From JBCCFX01 sp039029515 (lineage in GTDB: Bacteria; Planctomycetota; Phycisphaerae; Phycisphaerales; SM1A02), in assembly GCA_039029515.1 (NCBI GenBank), contig JBCCFX010000043.1, positions 1 to 21,448 of the forward strand: DNA of 21,448 nucleotides, written 5' to 3'. Made by a program: the position numbers and the translations under genes. Shown piece by piece: positions 14,071 to 21,448 of the stretch (position 1 is its first letter; the number at the start of each line of letters is the position of its first letter). Under the pieces are notes generated by a model. The model saw only the letters and a program-made list of their open reading frames with translations. It made no database searches and was not told where the DNA came from.

Positions 14071-15686
14071 CGCTGATGCTGCTTGTCCTCATCCCGGTGA
14101 TTGCAGCGCTTGGCGTCATTGGTACGCCGCGCCAGCATGTGAAATGGGTCGCACTGATCGCGACCGTCATCAACTTCCTGTACAGCGTAATCCTCGCGTA
14201 CGCCTTCAAGGGCTGGGGCGAAGGCGGCTTCTTCTTCGTGAAGTCGTTCAACTGGCTTGAGAGTTTCGGCGTCTCGCTCGGCGTGGGTGCGGACAGCGTG
14301 TCGATGCTGCTTGTGCTGCTGTCCACCATGTTGATGCCGCTGTGCGTCTGGGGATCATTCTCAGCGATCCAGACGCGCGTCAAGGAATACTACGCGTGGC
14401 TGCTCGTCATCGAAGCGGCCATGATCGGCGTGTTCATCGCTCGCGATCTGATCTTCTTCTACATCTGCTTTGAGTTCACACTCATTCCGATGTACTTCCT
14501 GATTGCGTTGTTCGGCTCGAATCCGATGACGCGCGTGCGGACCGCCACGAAGTTCTTCATCTATACGTTCACCGGATCGATCCTGACCCTCGCTGGTCTG
14601 ATCTACGTCGCATGGGCATGTGCAAGCCAGAACGCAGGCGTCTGGACGTTCGACATCGGCACGCTGACCGCGTTTGCCGCGGACGGTGGACTGACGGCGC
14701 GCGAGCAAGGCTGGATTCTGCTCGCGATGCTTGCTGGCTTCGGCGTGAAGATCCCGTTGTTCCCGGTGCACACGTGGCTGCCGTTGGCGCACACCGAAGC
14801 GCCAACCGCGGGTTCGGTCATTCTGGCCGCAGTGCTGTTGAAGCTCGGCACGTACGGTCTCTATCGATTCCTGTTGCCGATCGTGCCCGATGCGGTGATC
14901 ACGTACGGGCCAGCCATCGCGGTCCTGGCGATCATCGGGATTCTTTACGCCGCGCTCATCTGCTGGGTGCAGACGGATGTGAAGCGACTCGTCGCGTATT
15001 CTTCGGTCAGCCACCTCGGGTTCTGTGTGCTCGGCCTGATCGCCTTGAATCCGCTTGGCCTGCAAGGGTCGGTGCTCTACATGATCAACCACGGTCTCTC
15101 GACCGGCGCGTTGTTCTTCCTGATCGGCATGGTGTACGAGCGATACCACACGCGAGACATGAACGAGATGGGTGGACTCGCCCGCCGCATGCCGGTGTGG
15201 TCGACCTTCATGGTGTTCTTCGTGTTGGCGTCCGTCGGTCTGCCCGGCCTCAACGGATTCGTCAGCGAATTCCTATGCCTGATCGCCGCGTTCACTGCGA
15301 CGCCTGACAATGCCGCGTATCCGGGCGTGCTCGGACCGTGGTACGCCGCGATTGCCGGCGTGGGCATGATCTTCGCCGCGATGTACCTGTTGATCATGGT
15401 GGGTAAAGTCGTCTTCGGTCCGTTGAAGGAACCGCGTCGACATGCACACGATCACGATGTCGTCACGTTGCCCGCGGACCTGACCGCACGTGAGATCGGC
15501 GTGCTCGCTCCGCTTGCCGTGCTGTGTGTGGTGCTTGGTTTCCAGCCGGGCATTGTGACCAGTGCCATGGAGCCTGCGATCGAAGAGACACTTGCCGTGT
15601 ATCCGGAGCGTGTGCTCGCGGTAGAAGAGATTCAGACCGCGGGTGCGCAATCGTCATCGATGACGGAGGTGGCGATCGATGGTTGA
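14067..15686 (+). CDS. nuoM: NADH-quinone oxidoreductase subunit M
   Basis: An antiporter-like proton-pumping subunit of complex I, 539 residues, about the usual length of 500 or slightly more. The conserved residues are present: E136 in FYICFEFTLIPMYFLIALFGS, K228 in FGVKIPLFPVHTWLPLAHTEAPTAGSV, K259 in LLKLGTYGLYRF, and E401 in GFVSEFL, where a glutamate rather than lysine is the mark of NuoM. The ATG at 14067 overlaps the nuoL stop by four bases; longer in-frame extensions into nuoL are rejected. The gene ends eight bases inside nuoN. No catalytic residue appears to be missing. Confidence 0.95.
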   Translation: MTLMLLVLIPVIAALGVIGTPRQHVKWVALIATVINFLYSVILAYAFKGWGEGGFFFVKSFNWLESFGVSLGVGADSVSMLLVLLSTMLMPLCVWGSFSAIQTRVKEYYAWLLVIEAAMIGVFIARDLIFFYICFEFTLIPMYFLIALFGSNPMTRVRTATKFFIYTFTGSILTLAGLIYVAWACASQNAGVWTFDIGTLTAFAADGGLTAREQGWILLAMLAGFGVKIPLFPVHTWLPLAHTEAPTAGSVILAAVLLKLGTYGLYRFLLPIVPDAVITYGPAIAVLAIIGILYAALICWVQTDVKRLVAYSSVSHLGFCVLGLIALNPLGLQGSVLYMINHGLSTGALFFLIGMVYERYHTRDMNEMGGLARRMPVWSTFMVFFVLASVGLPGLNGFVSEFLCLIAAFTATPDNAAYPGVLGPWYAAIAGVGMIFAAMYLLIMVGKVVFGPLKEPRRHAHDHDVVTLPADLTAREIGVLAPLAVLCVVLGFQPGIVTSAMEPAIEETLAVYPERVLAVEEIQTAGAQSSSMTEVAIDG

Positions 15687-17277
15687 TAAGCTCTGGTTCC
15701 TGATTCCGGAGATGACGCTGTTTCTCGGCGTGGTCGTTGTGGCGGTACTCGGACTTTCTCCGAATCGAAGCCTGCGCGACATCGTGCCGTTCGTGACGTG
15801 CTTGTTTCTCGGTCTCGCGTTCTGCGTGACACCGTATCTGTACACCGAAACGCGGGTCGCGGAAGCGGGCCTGCTCATGCCGCAACTTGGTCAGTACGTG
15901 AAGATGATCGTCTGCGGGATCGGCATCATGTTGACGATGCTCAACGTGGGCCTGATCGATCGCAAGTACGAAGCGGCGGTGGAAGCGGGCAAGGTCGCGT
16001 TTGATCCGATCCGCGCGAATCGCGGTGAATTCCATACGTTCTTCCTGCTGAGTCTGATCGGCGTCATGTTGTGCTGCAACGCGAACGACCTGATCTGGCT
16101 CTTCCTCGCACTCGAACTGACATCTCTGCCGACGTACGTGATGGTTGCGATGAGCCGAGGTTCGCGAAAGGCGCAGGAAGCGGCGGTGAAGTACTTCTTC
16201 CTCGGCGCTCTTGCCGCGGCGATGTTCCTCTACGGATTCGCCTTGCTCTATGGTGCGACCGGGACAATCGTCCTGACCGAAATGCGCGATGTGCTTGTCG
16301 CGCAACGGATCGAGAACGGGGGCGAGCTCAGCATGCTCGCCACGATCGGCATGATCCTGGCGGTGCTGGGCGTGAGCTTCAAGATTGCGGCTGCGCCGTT
16401 GCATTTCTACGCCGCCGATGTGTACCAAGGTGCAGCATCGCCAGTGACGGCGTTCCTGGCATTCGTTCCGAAGGCTGCAGGGTTCATCGCGCTCATGCTC
16501 CTGTTGGGCACACTGGGCTGGTCCATCGAAGGCACGATGATCGACACGCTGCCACGGCCGATTTTGTCGACGCTGTGGATGATCGCCGTGCTCACGATGA
16601 CGCTGGGGAACATCGGCGCGTTGTTGCAACGCTCGGTGAAGCGCATGCTCGCGTACAGTTCCATTGCGCACAGTGGCTACATGTTGATCGGCCTGATCGC
16701 AGGGCCTGAACACAATGGCCTCAATGCGATGCTGTTCTATCTGTTCGCGTACGGCATCATGAATTCGGCAGCCTTTGCGGTGCTCGCATCGCTTGAACGG
16801 CAGGGCAATGAAATCGAGTCGCTGGACGACCTCGCCGGGATGCGGCATCGCTATCCGGGCATGGCCGCGGTGATGGCGATCAGCGCGGCATCATTGTTGG
16901 GGTTCCCGCCGCTGTTGGGCTTTGTCGGGAAGCTGTACCTGTTCATCGCCGGCATCAACGCGGGACAGATTCTGCTTGTCGTGATCGCTGGTCTGAACAG
17001 TGCGATCAGTGCGTGGTATTACCTGGCGATCGTCAAGTATTCCATCATGGATGAGCCGAACGCGCAGAGTGAAACCGTCGTGCCGCGTCGTGAAATCTGG
17101 CCGCGAATTGCGGCGGTCATGATGACCGCGGCGATTGTGATCGTGCCGTTCTTCGGCAATTCGATCATTCGCGCGACAGAGCAGACATCAGTGCTCACCG
17201 ACGCCAACCCGGTCATTGATGACGATGCCATGCCGCAGGTTGCTCGCCATGATGACGAGACGTCCGCAACGCCCTGA
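15679..17277 (+). CDS. nuoN: NADH-quinone oxidoreductase subunit N
   Basis: The third antiporter-like subunit of the complex I membrane arm, 532 residues. Expected residues are E146 (LFLALELTSLPTYVMVAMSR), K235 (SFKIAAAPLHFYAADVYQGAASPVTAFLAF), K265 (FVPKAAGF) and K418 (GFVGKLYLF), the last being the lysine typical of NuoN. The start overlaps the end of nuoM by eight bases, and GGAGG lies a few bases upstream within nuoM. It is the last gene of the run; the next gene is on the other strand. A hairpin about 30 bases after the stop may end transcription from both sides. Confidence 0.94.
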   Translation: MVDKLWFLIPEMTLFLGVVVVAVLGLSPNRSLRDIVPFVTCLFLGLAFCVTPYLYTETRVAEAGLLMPQLGQYVKMIVCGIGIMLTMLNVGLIDRKYEAAVEAGKVAFDPIRANRGEFHTFFLLSLIGVMLCCNANDLIWLFLALELTSLPTYVMVAMSRGSRKAQEAAVKYFFLGALAAAMFLYGFALLYGATGTIVLTEMRDVLVAQRIENGGELSMLATIGMILAVLGVSFKIAAAPLHFYAADVYQGAASPVTAFLAFVPKAAGFIALMLLLGTLGWSIEGTMIDTLPRPILSTLWMIAVLTMTLGNIGALLQRSVKRMLAYSSIAHSGYMLIGLIAGPEHNGLNAMLFYLFAYGIMNSAAFAVLASLERQGNEIESLDDLAGMRHRYPGMAAVMAISAASLLGFPPLLGFVGKLYLFIAGINAGQILLVVIAGLNSAISAWYYLAIVKYSIMDEPNAQSETVVPRREIWPRIAAVMMTAAIVIVPFFGNSIIRATEQTSVLTDANPVIDDDAMPQVARHDDETSATP

Positions 17278-17296
17278 CCGAGCCTTGCTCATCCCA

Positions 17297-17336
17297 ACGA
17301 AACAACGCACCGGCTGACATGTCATCATCCGGTGCG
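17297..17336 (-). terminator. Probable intrinsic terminator of the EF-hand gene
   Basis: CGCACCGG (17306-17313) pairs perfectly with CCGGTGCG (17329-17336), an eight-base-pair stem whose loop contains the palindrome TGACATGTCA (17315-17324). On the minus strand the stem is followed by TTGTTTCGTT, a T-rich run, and it lies about 43 bases after the stop of the minus-strand EF-hand gene. On the plus strand, after nuoN, no T-run follows, so termination there would be weaker. The rest of the 102-base gap holds nothing evident. Confidence 0.6.
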
Positions 17337-17379
17337 CTGCACGTGGGTCATACAGATTACGAGCCTGTGACGATCTCGA

Positions 17380-18156
17380 TCATGCCGGCGGCATGAGGAC
17401 GTCGTCGGCGTTGCCGCCGCGCTTGAAGCGTCGACCACGGTTCTCGCCGCGTTCGGCACCACGATTGCGCTGCATGTGCTTACGCATCGCACGACGGTGC
17501 GGAGGCGGGCCGGCGGCATCAGGATTCTCAGCGCGCCATGCCCGAACTGATTCGCGTTCTGCATCGTTGAGTTCGCCATCGCCGTCCGCATCGAACTGTT
17601 CGAGCATCTGTGCTCGGTGTGCTTCACGCTCAGCGCGTTGTGCTTCTCGTGCGACATTGCGTTCATCCGGATCGAGCTGTCCGTTGCCGTTGGCATCGAA
17701 CTCAGCAAGCAGGGCCGCGCGATGTTCCTCGCGTCGCGCTTCGCGTTCCGCCTTGGCGAGTGCACGCTCGTTGTCGTCGAGTTCGCCATCGCCATTCTGA
17801 TCGAACTTCTCGATCATCTTGGCGCGAAGCGCTTCGCGTTTCTGCTTCATGTCGTCCTTGGCGATTGCGCGTTCAGCGTCGTCGAGTGTGCCATCGCCAT
17901 TGGCGTCGAATCGCTTGAGCATGTGCTTCTGCATGCGCTTGCCGCCACGTCGTCCCTCAGAGCCGCGGTTCTGGCGAGCCTCACGAATCGCACTGCGTTC
18001 GTTATCGTCGATCGTTCCGTCGCCGTTGGTATCGAATCGCTCGAGCATGCGCTCCTTGGATGGTGCAGCGCGAAAACCATCGCCGCCCGGCGGCGGTGCG
18101 TGCAGGACCGAGCTCATCGAAGCGATGCAGGTTGCGAAAAATGTCATTGCAGTCAT
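17380..18156 (-). CDS. Exported protein with five EF-hand calcium-binding loops
   Basis: A 258-residue protein with an N-terminal hydrophobic stretch (MTAMTFFATCIASMSSVLHA) that reads as a signal peptide with cleavage after LHA. Five canonical 12-residue EF-hand loops follow: DTNGDGTIDDNE (42-53), DANGDGTLDDAE (84-95), DQNGDGELDDNE (119-130), DANGNGQLDPDE (154-165) and DADGDGELNDAE (189-200). Each is followed by a charged helix rich in Arg, Glu and Ala, and the last four loops repeat exactly every 35 residues. The C-terminal 50 or so residues are strongly basic (RKHMQRNRGAERGENRGRRFKRGG). Calcium binding outside the cytoplasm is likely; a partner is not evident. GGAAGGGA before the ATG supports the start at 18156. 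Such exported EF-hand repeat proteins are common in planctomycetes. Confidence 0.85.
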   Translation of the reverse strand: MTAMTFFATCIASMSSVLHAPPPGGDGFRAAPSKERMLERFDTNGDGTIDDNERSAIREARQNRGSEGRRGGKRMQKHMLKRFDANGDGTLDDAERAIAKDDMKQKREALRAKMIEKFDQNGDGELDDNERALAKAEREARREEHRAALLAEFDANGNGQLDPDERNVAREAQRAEREAHRAQMLEQFDADGDGELNDAERESVRAWRAENPDAAGPPPHRRAMRKHMQRNRGAERGENRGRRFKRGGNADDVLMPPA

Positions 18157-18259
18157 GGAGTTCCCTTCCGAAGTGATGTGCCACACCGATCGCGCACGAA
18201 TGGAGGTCAGTCCCGTTCGCAGTACGATGCCGTGGTCACCAAGTGTTTGTGTGTCTGCC

Positions 18260-18281
18260 CGTTGTACGGCACGGTACGACG
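18260..18281. repeat. Inverted repeat upstream of the EF-hand gene
   Basis: CGTtGTAC and GTACgACG flank GGCACG: arms of eight bases with one mismatch and a six-base spacer, typical in size of an operator. It lies about 105 bases before the EF-hand start in a 193-base gap. The gap shows no convincing promoter. TGGCAC followed by TTC just before the start looks vaguely like a sigma54 site but lacks the -12 GC and is too close to the start codon. Confidence 0.25.
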
Positions 18282-18349
18282 TGACATCCCCGTCCCCGAG
18301 AGAAATCGTGGCGGGAATCGTCAGAAGCGGCCTTATCGGACAGCGATCG

Positions 18350-19084
18350 TCACTCTTCGGCGGTATCGGTCACGCGACTGTTTTGAATCACCACGCCGCC
18401 GACGGCCGCAACGCCCACGAGCAGCGGAAGCAGCAATTCGTGTGAGGTCAGACTGTCCCGAACGGACGGTGCCCATTCCTCATTCTGCAACAGCATGGTG
18501 ATGAGTCCGAATACGACCAGCGCGGAACCACCGATCGACGTGAAGAGCACAATGACGAGCCGGAAGAAGATGAAGGACGCCATCGCGAGGATGATGAATC
18601 CCATCGCGGCGCCGGCCCACGTTGCATCAATTGGATTGACGGAGAACGCCGTCCACGCATTGGCACCAATGAACGCGCCGGTGATGCCACCGAAAACCGC
18701 GACCGCGGACTTCAGCATCGGCGTGGCAATGATCGCGAGCAACGTCGCCAGGGCGACGGACACGATTTCAGATTCGCCAAACGACTGATTGAGATTGGTG
18801 CCGAGCACCCAGCCGAGACAAAAGGCAAGGACGACGATGACCCAGCGATGCCAGCGATAGCCGTTGAGCACGCAGAGGACACCAACGGTGACCCCGATGC
18901 TTGCCCAGACCATAGGCAGGGTGGACAGCCGATCGAGGAGTTCCTCAGGGCGGTTGAGGATGTCCAGATAGGTCACACCCTCACGCACGGAATCCCACAA
19001 GGCTGCCAGTACATTGCTGGCAGTCTCGGCACCGTTCGTGTCACCAGCGGCGGGTGTTGTTTGAGCGAGGGTCAGCATGGCCAT
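18350..19084 (-). CDS. Multi-helix membrane protein, possibly DUF4203/TMEM198-like
   Basis: A 244-residue inner-membrane protein with a polar N-terminal region of about 55 residues. Roughly seven hydrophobic segments follow (about 57-74, 80-97, 107-123, 125-143, 154-170, 171-198 and 216-234). Glycine-spaced helices such as FGGITGAFIGANAW resemble the small-residue-rich repeats of DUF4203/TMEM198-type proteins, but I cannot confirm the family. There are no catalytic or transport motifs. I chose the ATG at 19084, with GGGAG about nine bases upstream. A GTG at 19183 would overlap the upstream gene's stop (GTGA) and add 33 unpromising residues. Together with the next gene it forms a two-gene minus-strand unit divergent from pheA. 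Confidence 0.7.
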   Translation of the reverse strand: MAMLTLAQTTPAAGDTNGAETASNVLAALWDSVREGVTYLDILNRPEELLDRLSTLPMVWASIGVTVGVLCVLNGYRWHRWVIVVLAFCLGWVLGTNLNQSFGESEIVSVALATLLAIIATPMLKSAVAVFGGITGAFIGANAWTAFSVNPIDATWAGAAMGFIILAMASFIFFRLVIVLFTSIGGSALVVFGLITMLLQNEEWAPSVRDSLTSHELLLPLLVGVAAVGGVVIQNSRVTDTAEE

Positions 19085-19179
19085 CGTCGCATCTCCCTGG
19101 ATGCCTGAGCAGACGATCCGCCCCGGTCGATGTGACGAGCGTCCGTGCTCGTGCATGTCATCGCCCAGAAGGCTCGGAC

Positions 19180-20088
19180 TCACTCGCGGTTATCGGCGTT
19201 CTTTCGTCCCGTCGTCCACTGAATTGCGATCCCGATGCAGGCCACAATGAACCAGACGAGCAGCCAGACGGCCGGCGATTCGGGCATCCAGTCGGTCGGG
19301 AGCCCGACTCGGGTGGCAAAAACGTTGGTCCCGCCGAGCCAGAGCAGCGATCCGCCGAATGCGGTCACGATGCTGGCACTGATCACTGGGGCAACGGCAC
19401 CGAGCAGGGCGCCGAGCAGAACGCCGGTGACACCCGCGAGAAGGACGGTGGGCCGGATCGCTTCCGGCGTGCGTGCCCACTCTCGATCGAGGGCGGCTCG
19501 AAGCCACGCGCCAAAAGTGCGCACTTCCTCCAGGCCTTTTTCGGCGTGGTCAGACAAGCCGAGCCGATCCGCGGTCTCGCGAATCTGATCCGTGACCGTT
19601 GATTCGATCTCATCCCGGGCTTCGGCCTCAAGGCGATCCTGAAGCCACTGGTCGATCTCGTCCGGCTCTTCCTCAACGACATCATCATTGGCAAACGCGT
19701 CCAGCATCGATTCGCCGGCCTCGTTGCCTACCTCAGTCGCGTACGGCATACCGCGTGCGTGGGCGATGGTCCGCACCATGACCGGGCCGCTGATGCCGAT
19801 CACCACGGCCAGCGTCGCCGCAAGCGTGAGGCGATAGGCCAACGCGGCGATCGTCGCGAGTAGCAGGCCGCCAAGGATCGCGGGTATCCACGGCTCGATG
19901 CCGACGTCGATCGTCGAGGCGCCGATCCAGCCTGCAGACCCGCCAAGCACCAGCCCAATGGCGGCAAACCCGGCCTTGAGGCATCGGCGGCCGGCAAGCC
20001 ACATCACCAATCCAAGGACGGTAATCATGCCAAGGGGGATCAGCTCGGTCCACGGCACAGACTGGATGGAAGGGAGTGGTTCGGTCAT
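19180..20088 (-). CDS. Membrane protein with acidic helical insert, possibly DUF4203/TMEM198-like
   Basis: A 302-residue protein with two hydrophobic blocks. Block one (about 15-105) holds four helices, including RRCLKAGFAAIGLVLGGSAGWIG with glycine spacing like its downstream neighbour. Block two (about 212-292) holds three or four helices. Between them a soluble segment of about 105 residues starts very acidic (DDVVEEEPDEID, 135-146) and continues as a probable coiled or amphipathic helix (QWLQDRLEAEARDEIESTVTDQIRETADRL). No known function is recognised. The ATG at 20088 begins MTEPLPS; an alternative GTG at 20151 adds 21 residues and would run into the pheA leader. It is the first gene of a minus-strand pair with the neighbour at 18350-19084. 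Confidence 0.68.
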   Translation of the reverse strand: MTEPLPSIQSVPWTELIPLGMITVLGLVMWLAGRRCLKAGFAAIGLVLGGSAGWIGASTIDVGIEPWIPAILGGLLLATIAALAYRLTLAATLAVVIGISGPVMVRTIAHARGMPYATEVGNEAGESMLDAFANDDVVEEEPDEIDQWLQDRLEAEARDEIESTVTDQIRETADRLGLSDHAEKGLEEVRTFGAWLRAALDREWARTPEAIRPTVLLAGVTGVLLGALLGAVAPVISASIVTAFGGSLLWLGGTNVFATRVGLPTDWMPESPAVWLLVWFIVACIGIAIQWTTGRKNADNRE

Positions 20089-20096
20089 GCGAATGG

Positions 20097-20125
20097 GTGA
20101 CGGACGTGCTCCATCGGAGTATTCT
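20097..20125 (+). promoter_or_regulatory. Candidate promoter for pheA
   Basis: GTGACG (20097-20102) and TATTCT (20120-20125) are separated by exactly 17 bases and each match four of six consensus positions. Transcription would start near 20132, right at the stem-loop described next, leaving a leader of about 54 bases. Confidence 0.4.
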
Positions 20126-20132
20126 TGGGAGC

Positions 20133-20161
20133 TTGGCGTGAATTGTGTCACGAACCGCCAA
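20133..20161 (+). promoter_or_regulatory. Stem-loop in the pheA leader
   Basis: TTGGC (20133-20137) pairs with GCCAA (20157-20161). Inside it, GTGA (20138-20141) pairs with TCAC (20148-20151) around ATTGTG, leaving a bulge on one side. It would sit at the very 5' end of the pheA transcript. No phenylalanine-rich leader peptide and no terminator T-run are present, so classical attenuation is not supported. Confidence 0.35.
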
Positions 20162-20185
20162 CGCCAGCCAGCGGAGTGCTACGTA

Positions 20186-21289
20186 GTGACTGATTCTCCT
20201 GAAACGCCGATGACGCCTGAACGCCTCGAGGAGCTCCGTCGGCAGATCGATGCTGTCGACCGACGCCTCATCGACGCCATCAGCGAGCGGGCTCGAATCG
20301 TCGTGGAGGTTGGCGAGAGCAAACGCTCCACCGGCGTCCCGATCTACGCCCCACATCGAGAACGGCAGGTCATCGACCGCGTGCTTGGGATGAATCCCGG
20401 TCCCCTCGGAGATCGGACGCTGGAGGCAATATACCGAGAGCTGATGTCCGGCAGCTTCAGCCTCGAACTCCCGCTTCGCGTCGGGTACCTCGGGCCAGCA
20501 GGTTCGTTCAGCCACGTCGCGGCGGTCCGTCACTTCGGATCATCTGTGGAACACGCTGATCTGCACGAGATCGATCATGTCTTCGAAGAGGTCGCGGCGG
20601 GGCGGTGCCACTACGGACTCGTGCCGTACGAGAACAGCATCGGTGGTGGCATCACGGACACGCTCGACGCGTTTCAGCAGCATGACGTGACCATTTATGC
20701 GGAAACGTTGATCGAAGTCTCGCACACATTGTTGTCGAATAGTGCGCCGACGGAGATCACGCGGATCTACTCCAAGCCGCAGATCTTCGGGCAATGTCGG
20801 CAGTGGATTTCAAAGCAATATCCACAGGCGGAGTTGATTCCCACGGCAAGTTCTTCCGCAGCGGTTCAGCAGGCAGTCAAGGAAGCCGATGCGGCTGCGA
20901 TCGGCTCTGTCCTTGCCGGTGAGCTCTACGGCGCGAAGCCGTTGTTCGAATCCATTCAGGACAAGGGCAATAACATCACGCGGTTTCTCATCATTGCGAA
21001 GGAACACGCGCAAGCGTCGGGTGAAGACAAAACGTCCATCATGTTTGTGACATCCAACAAGCCTGGTGCGCTGGTGGATGTTCTTCAGGTCTTTCGCGAC
21101 GCAGGCATCAACCTGACGCACATCGACAAGCGACCGAGCGGCCGCACGAATTGGGAATACACATTCTTCATTGACTGCGAGGCACATCGCGATGATGAAG
21201 TGATGCAGCGCGCGGTTGAAGATGCAGGCGAACACTGCCTGTCGTTGACCATTCTCGGTTCGTACCCGCAGGCGAAGGGTATTCTCTGA
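20186..21289 (+). CDS. pheA: Bifunctional chorismate mutase/prephenate dehydratase (P-protein)
   Basis: Converts chorismate to prephenate and then to phenylpyruvate, the precursor of phenylalanine, in the cytoplasm. An AroQ-type chorismate mutase domain (about residues 9-92) begins ERLEELRRQIDAVDRRLIDAISERARIVVEVGESK. A prephenate dehydratase domain (about 98-275) contains GYLGPAGSFSHVAA, VPYENSIGG and the catalytic T265-R266-F267. A C-terminal ACT domain (about 283-360) contains GALVDVLQVFRDAGINLTHIDKRPS, the phenylalanine-sensing region, so feedback inhibition is likely. The GTG at 20186 has GGAG nine bases upstream and gives 367 residues. The ATG at 20210 (359 residues) has no visible ribosome-binding site but remains possible. 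The next gene starts 20 bases after the stop, so they may be cotranscribed. Confidence 0.93.
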   Translation: MTDSPETPMTPERLEELRRQIDAVDRRLIDAISERARIVVEVGESKRSTGVPIYAPHRERQVIDRVLGMNPGPLGDRTLEAIYRELMSGSFSLELPLRVGYLGPAGSFSHVAAVRHFGSSVEHADLHEIDHVFEEVAAGRCHYGLVPYENSIGGGITDTLDAFQQHDVTIYAETLIEVSHTLLSNSAPTEITRIYSKPQIFGQCRQWISKQYPQAELIPTASSSAAVQQAVKEADAAAIGSVLAGELYGAKPLFESIQDKGNNITRFLIIAKEHAQASGEDKTSIMFVTSNKPGALVDVLQVFRDAGINLTHIDKRPSGRTNWEYTFFIDCEAHRDDEVMQRAVEDAGEHCLSLTILGSYPQAKGIL

Positions 21290-21309
21290 AATTCTTCGGA
21301 CGGGAGACG

Positions 21310-21448
21310 ATGATGCTCGATCGATCTGCCTCTGCACGCGCGATGCGAGTCGTCGTGGTCTTCGTGTTGGCGGCAATGACATTGGTCGCCCATGCTGCAT
21401 CGGATAACGATATGACTGCAATTGACGGAGCCGAGCGCACTTCGAACC
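21310..21448 (+). CDS. N-terminus of an exported protein, cut by the window end
   Basis: The frame is open from ATG 21310 (or the adjacent ATG 21313) to the last base, 46 codons. GGGAG lies upstream at 21302-21306. The translation has a basic start (MMLDRSASARAMR), a hydrophobic core (VVVVFVLAAMTLV) and AHA-A, a good signal peptidase I site, then polar sequence. It is probably a secreted or periplasmic protein. Too little is present to name a family. Confidence 0.6.
   Translation, partial: MMLDRSASARAMRVVVVFVLAAMTLVAHAASDNDMTAIDGAERTSN

Noticed and set aside
15463..16848. 461-codon open frame antisense to nuoM and nuoN
   Set aside because: Covers two certain genes on the other strand and reads as low-complexity His/Arg/Glu sequence with no membrane or enzyme features.
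17325..17795. Second minus-strand open frame overlapping the EF-hand gene
   Set aside because: It is an out-of-frame reading of the same repeats with no coherent protein features.
17557..18033. CRISPR-like periodic repeats
   Set aside because: The 105-base periodicity is coding repetition of EF-hand loops; the units are not identical and there are no short repeats with unique spacers.
18157..18185. Sigma54-like promoter before the EF-hand gene
   Set aside because: The TGGCAC half is present, but the -12 GC is missing and a transcript start would fall inside the ribosome-binding site.

Overview
The window is about 21.4 kb of gene-dense, GC-rich bacterial chromosome. It has no mobile element, CRISPR array, rRNA or tRNA that I can recognise. 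Several traits together suggest a planctomycete, perhaps of the Phycisphaerae: a Gfo/Idh/MocA oxidoreductase, an exported EF-hand protein, several lineage-restricted membrane proteins, and long antisense open frames caused by composition. This placement is an inference from gene style, not from a marker gene.

Layout, left to right. (1) A short leader and gcvP, the glycine cleavage P-protein (160-3153, +). (2) A convergent gene for a Tat-type exported metallo-beta-lactamase-fold hydrolase (3163-4140, -). (3) A divergent, tightly overlapping three-gene unit (4246-6742, +): a Gfo/Idh/MocA oxidoreductase, a four-helix membrane protein and a membrane-anchored protein, the last two unrecognised. 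(4) A stand-alone PilZ protein, lysA (diaminopimelate decarboxylase) and an SRPBCC/AHSA1-like protein whose start overlaps the lysA stop (6855-9172, +). (5) pgsA and pgpA on the minus strand (9186-10354), two consecutive steps of phosphatidylglycerol synthesis with a 4-nt gene overlap. (6) nuoJ-nuoK-nuoL-nuoM-nuoN (10563-17277, +), part of the membrane arm of complex I, with every junction overlapping. nuoA-I are not in the window. (7) A minus-strand stretch (17380-20088): an exported protein with five EF-hand loops and two neighbouring multi-helix membrane proteins. (8) pheA, bifunctional chorismate mutase/prephenate dehydratase (20186-21289, +), followed by the first codons of an exported protein cut by the window edge.

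Most of the window is primary metabolism: glycine cleavage, lysine and phenylalanine synthesis, phospholipid synthesis and respiration. The less familiar parts are the orphan membrane proteins at 5421-6742 and 18350-20088, the EF-hand protein, an unusually long NuoJ, and several leader regions with inverted repeats. The most striking leader precedes nuoJ, where four short segments could form mutually exclusive stems. I see no clear new defence or mobile system. No gap between genes exceeds about 210 bases, and each gap is covered by a feature or by a neighbouring gene's entry.
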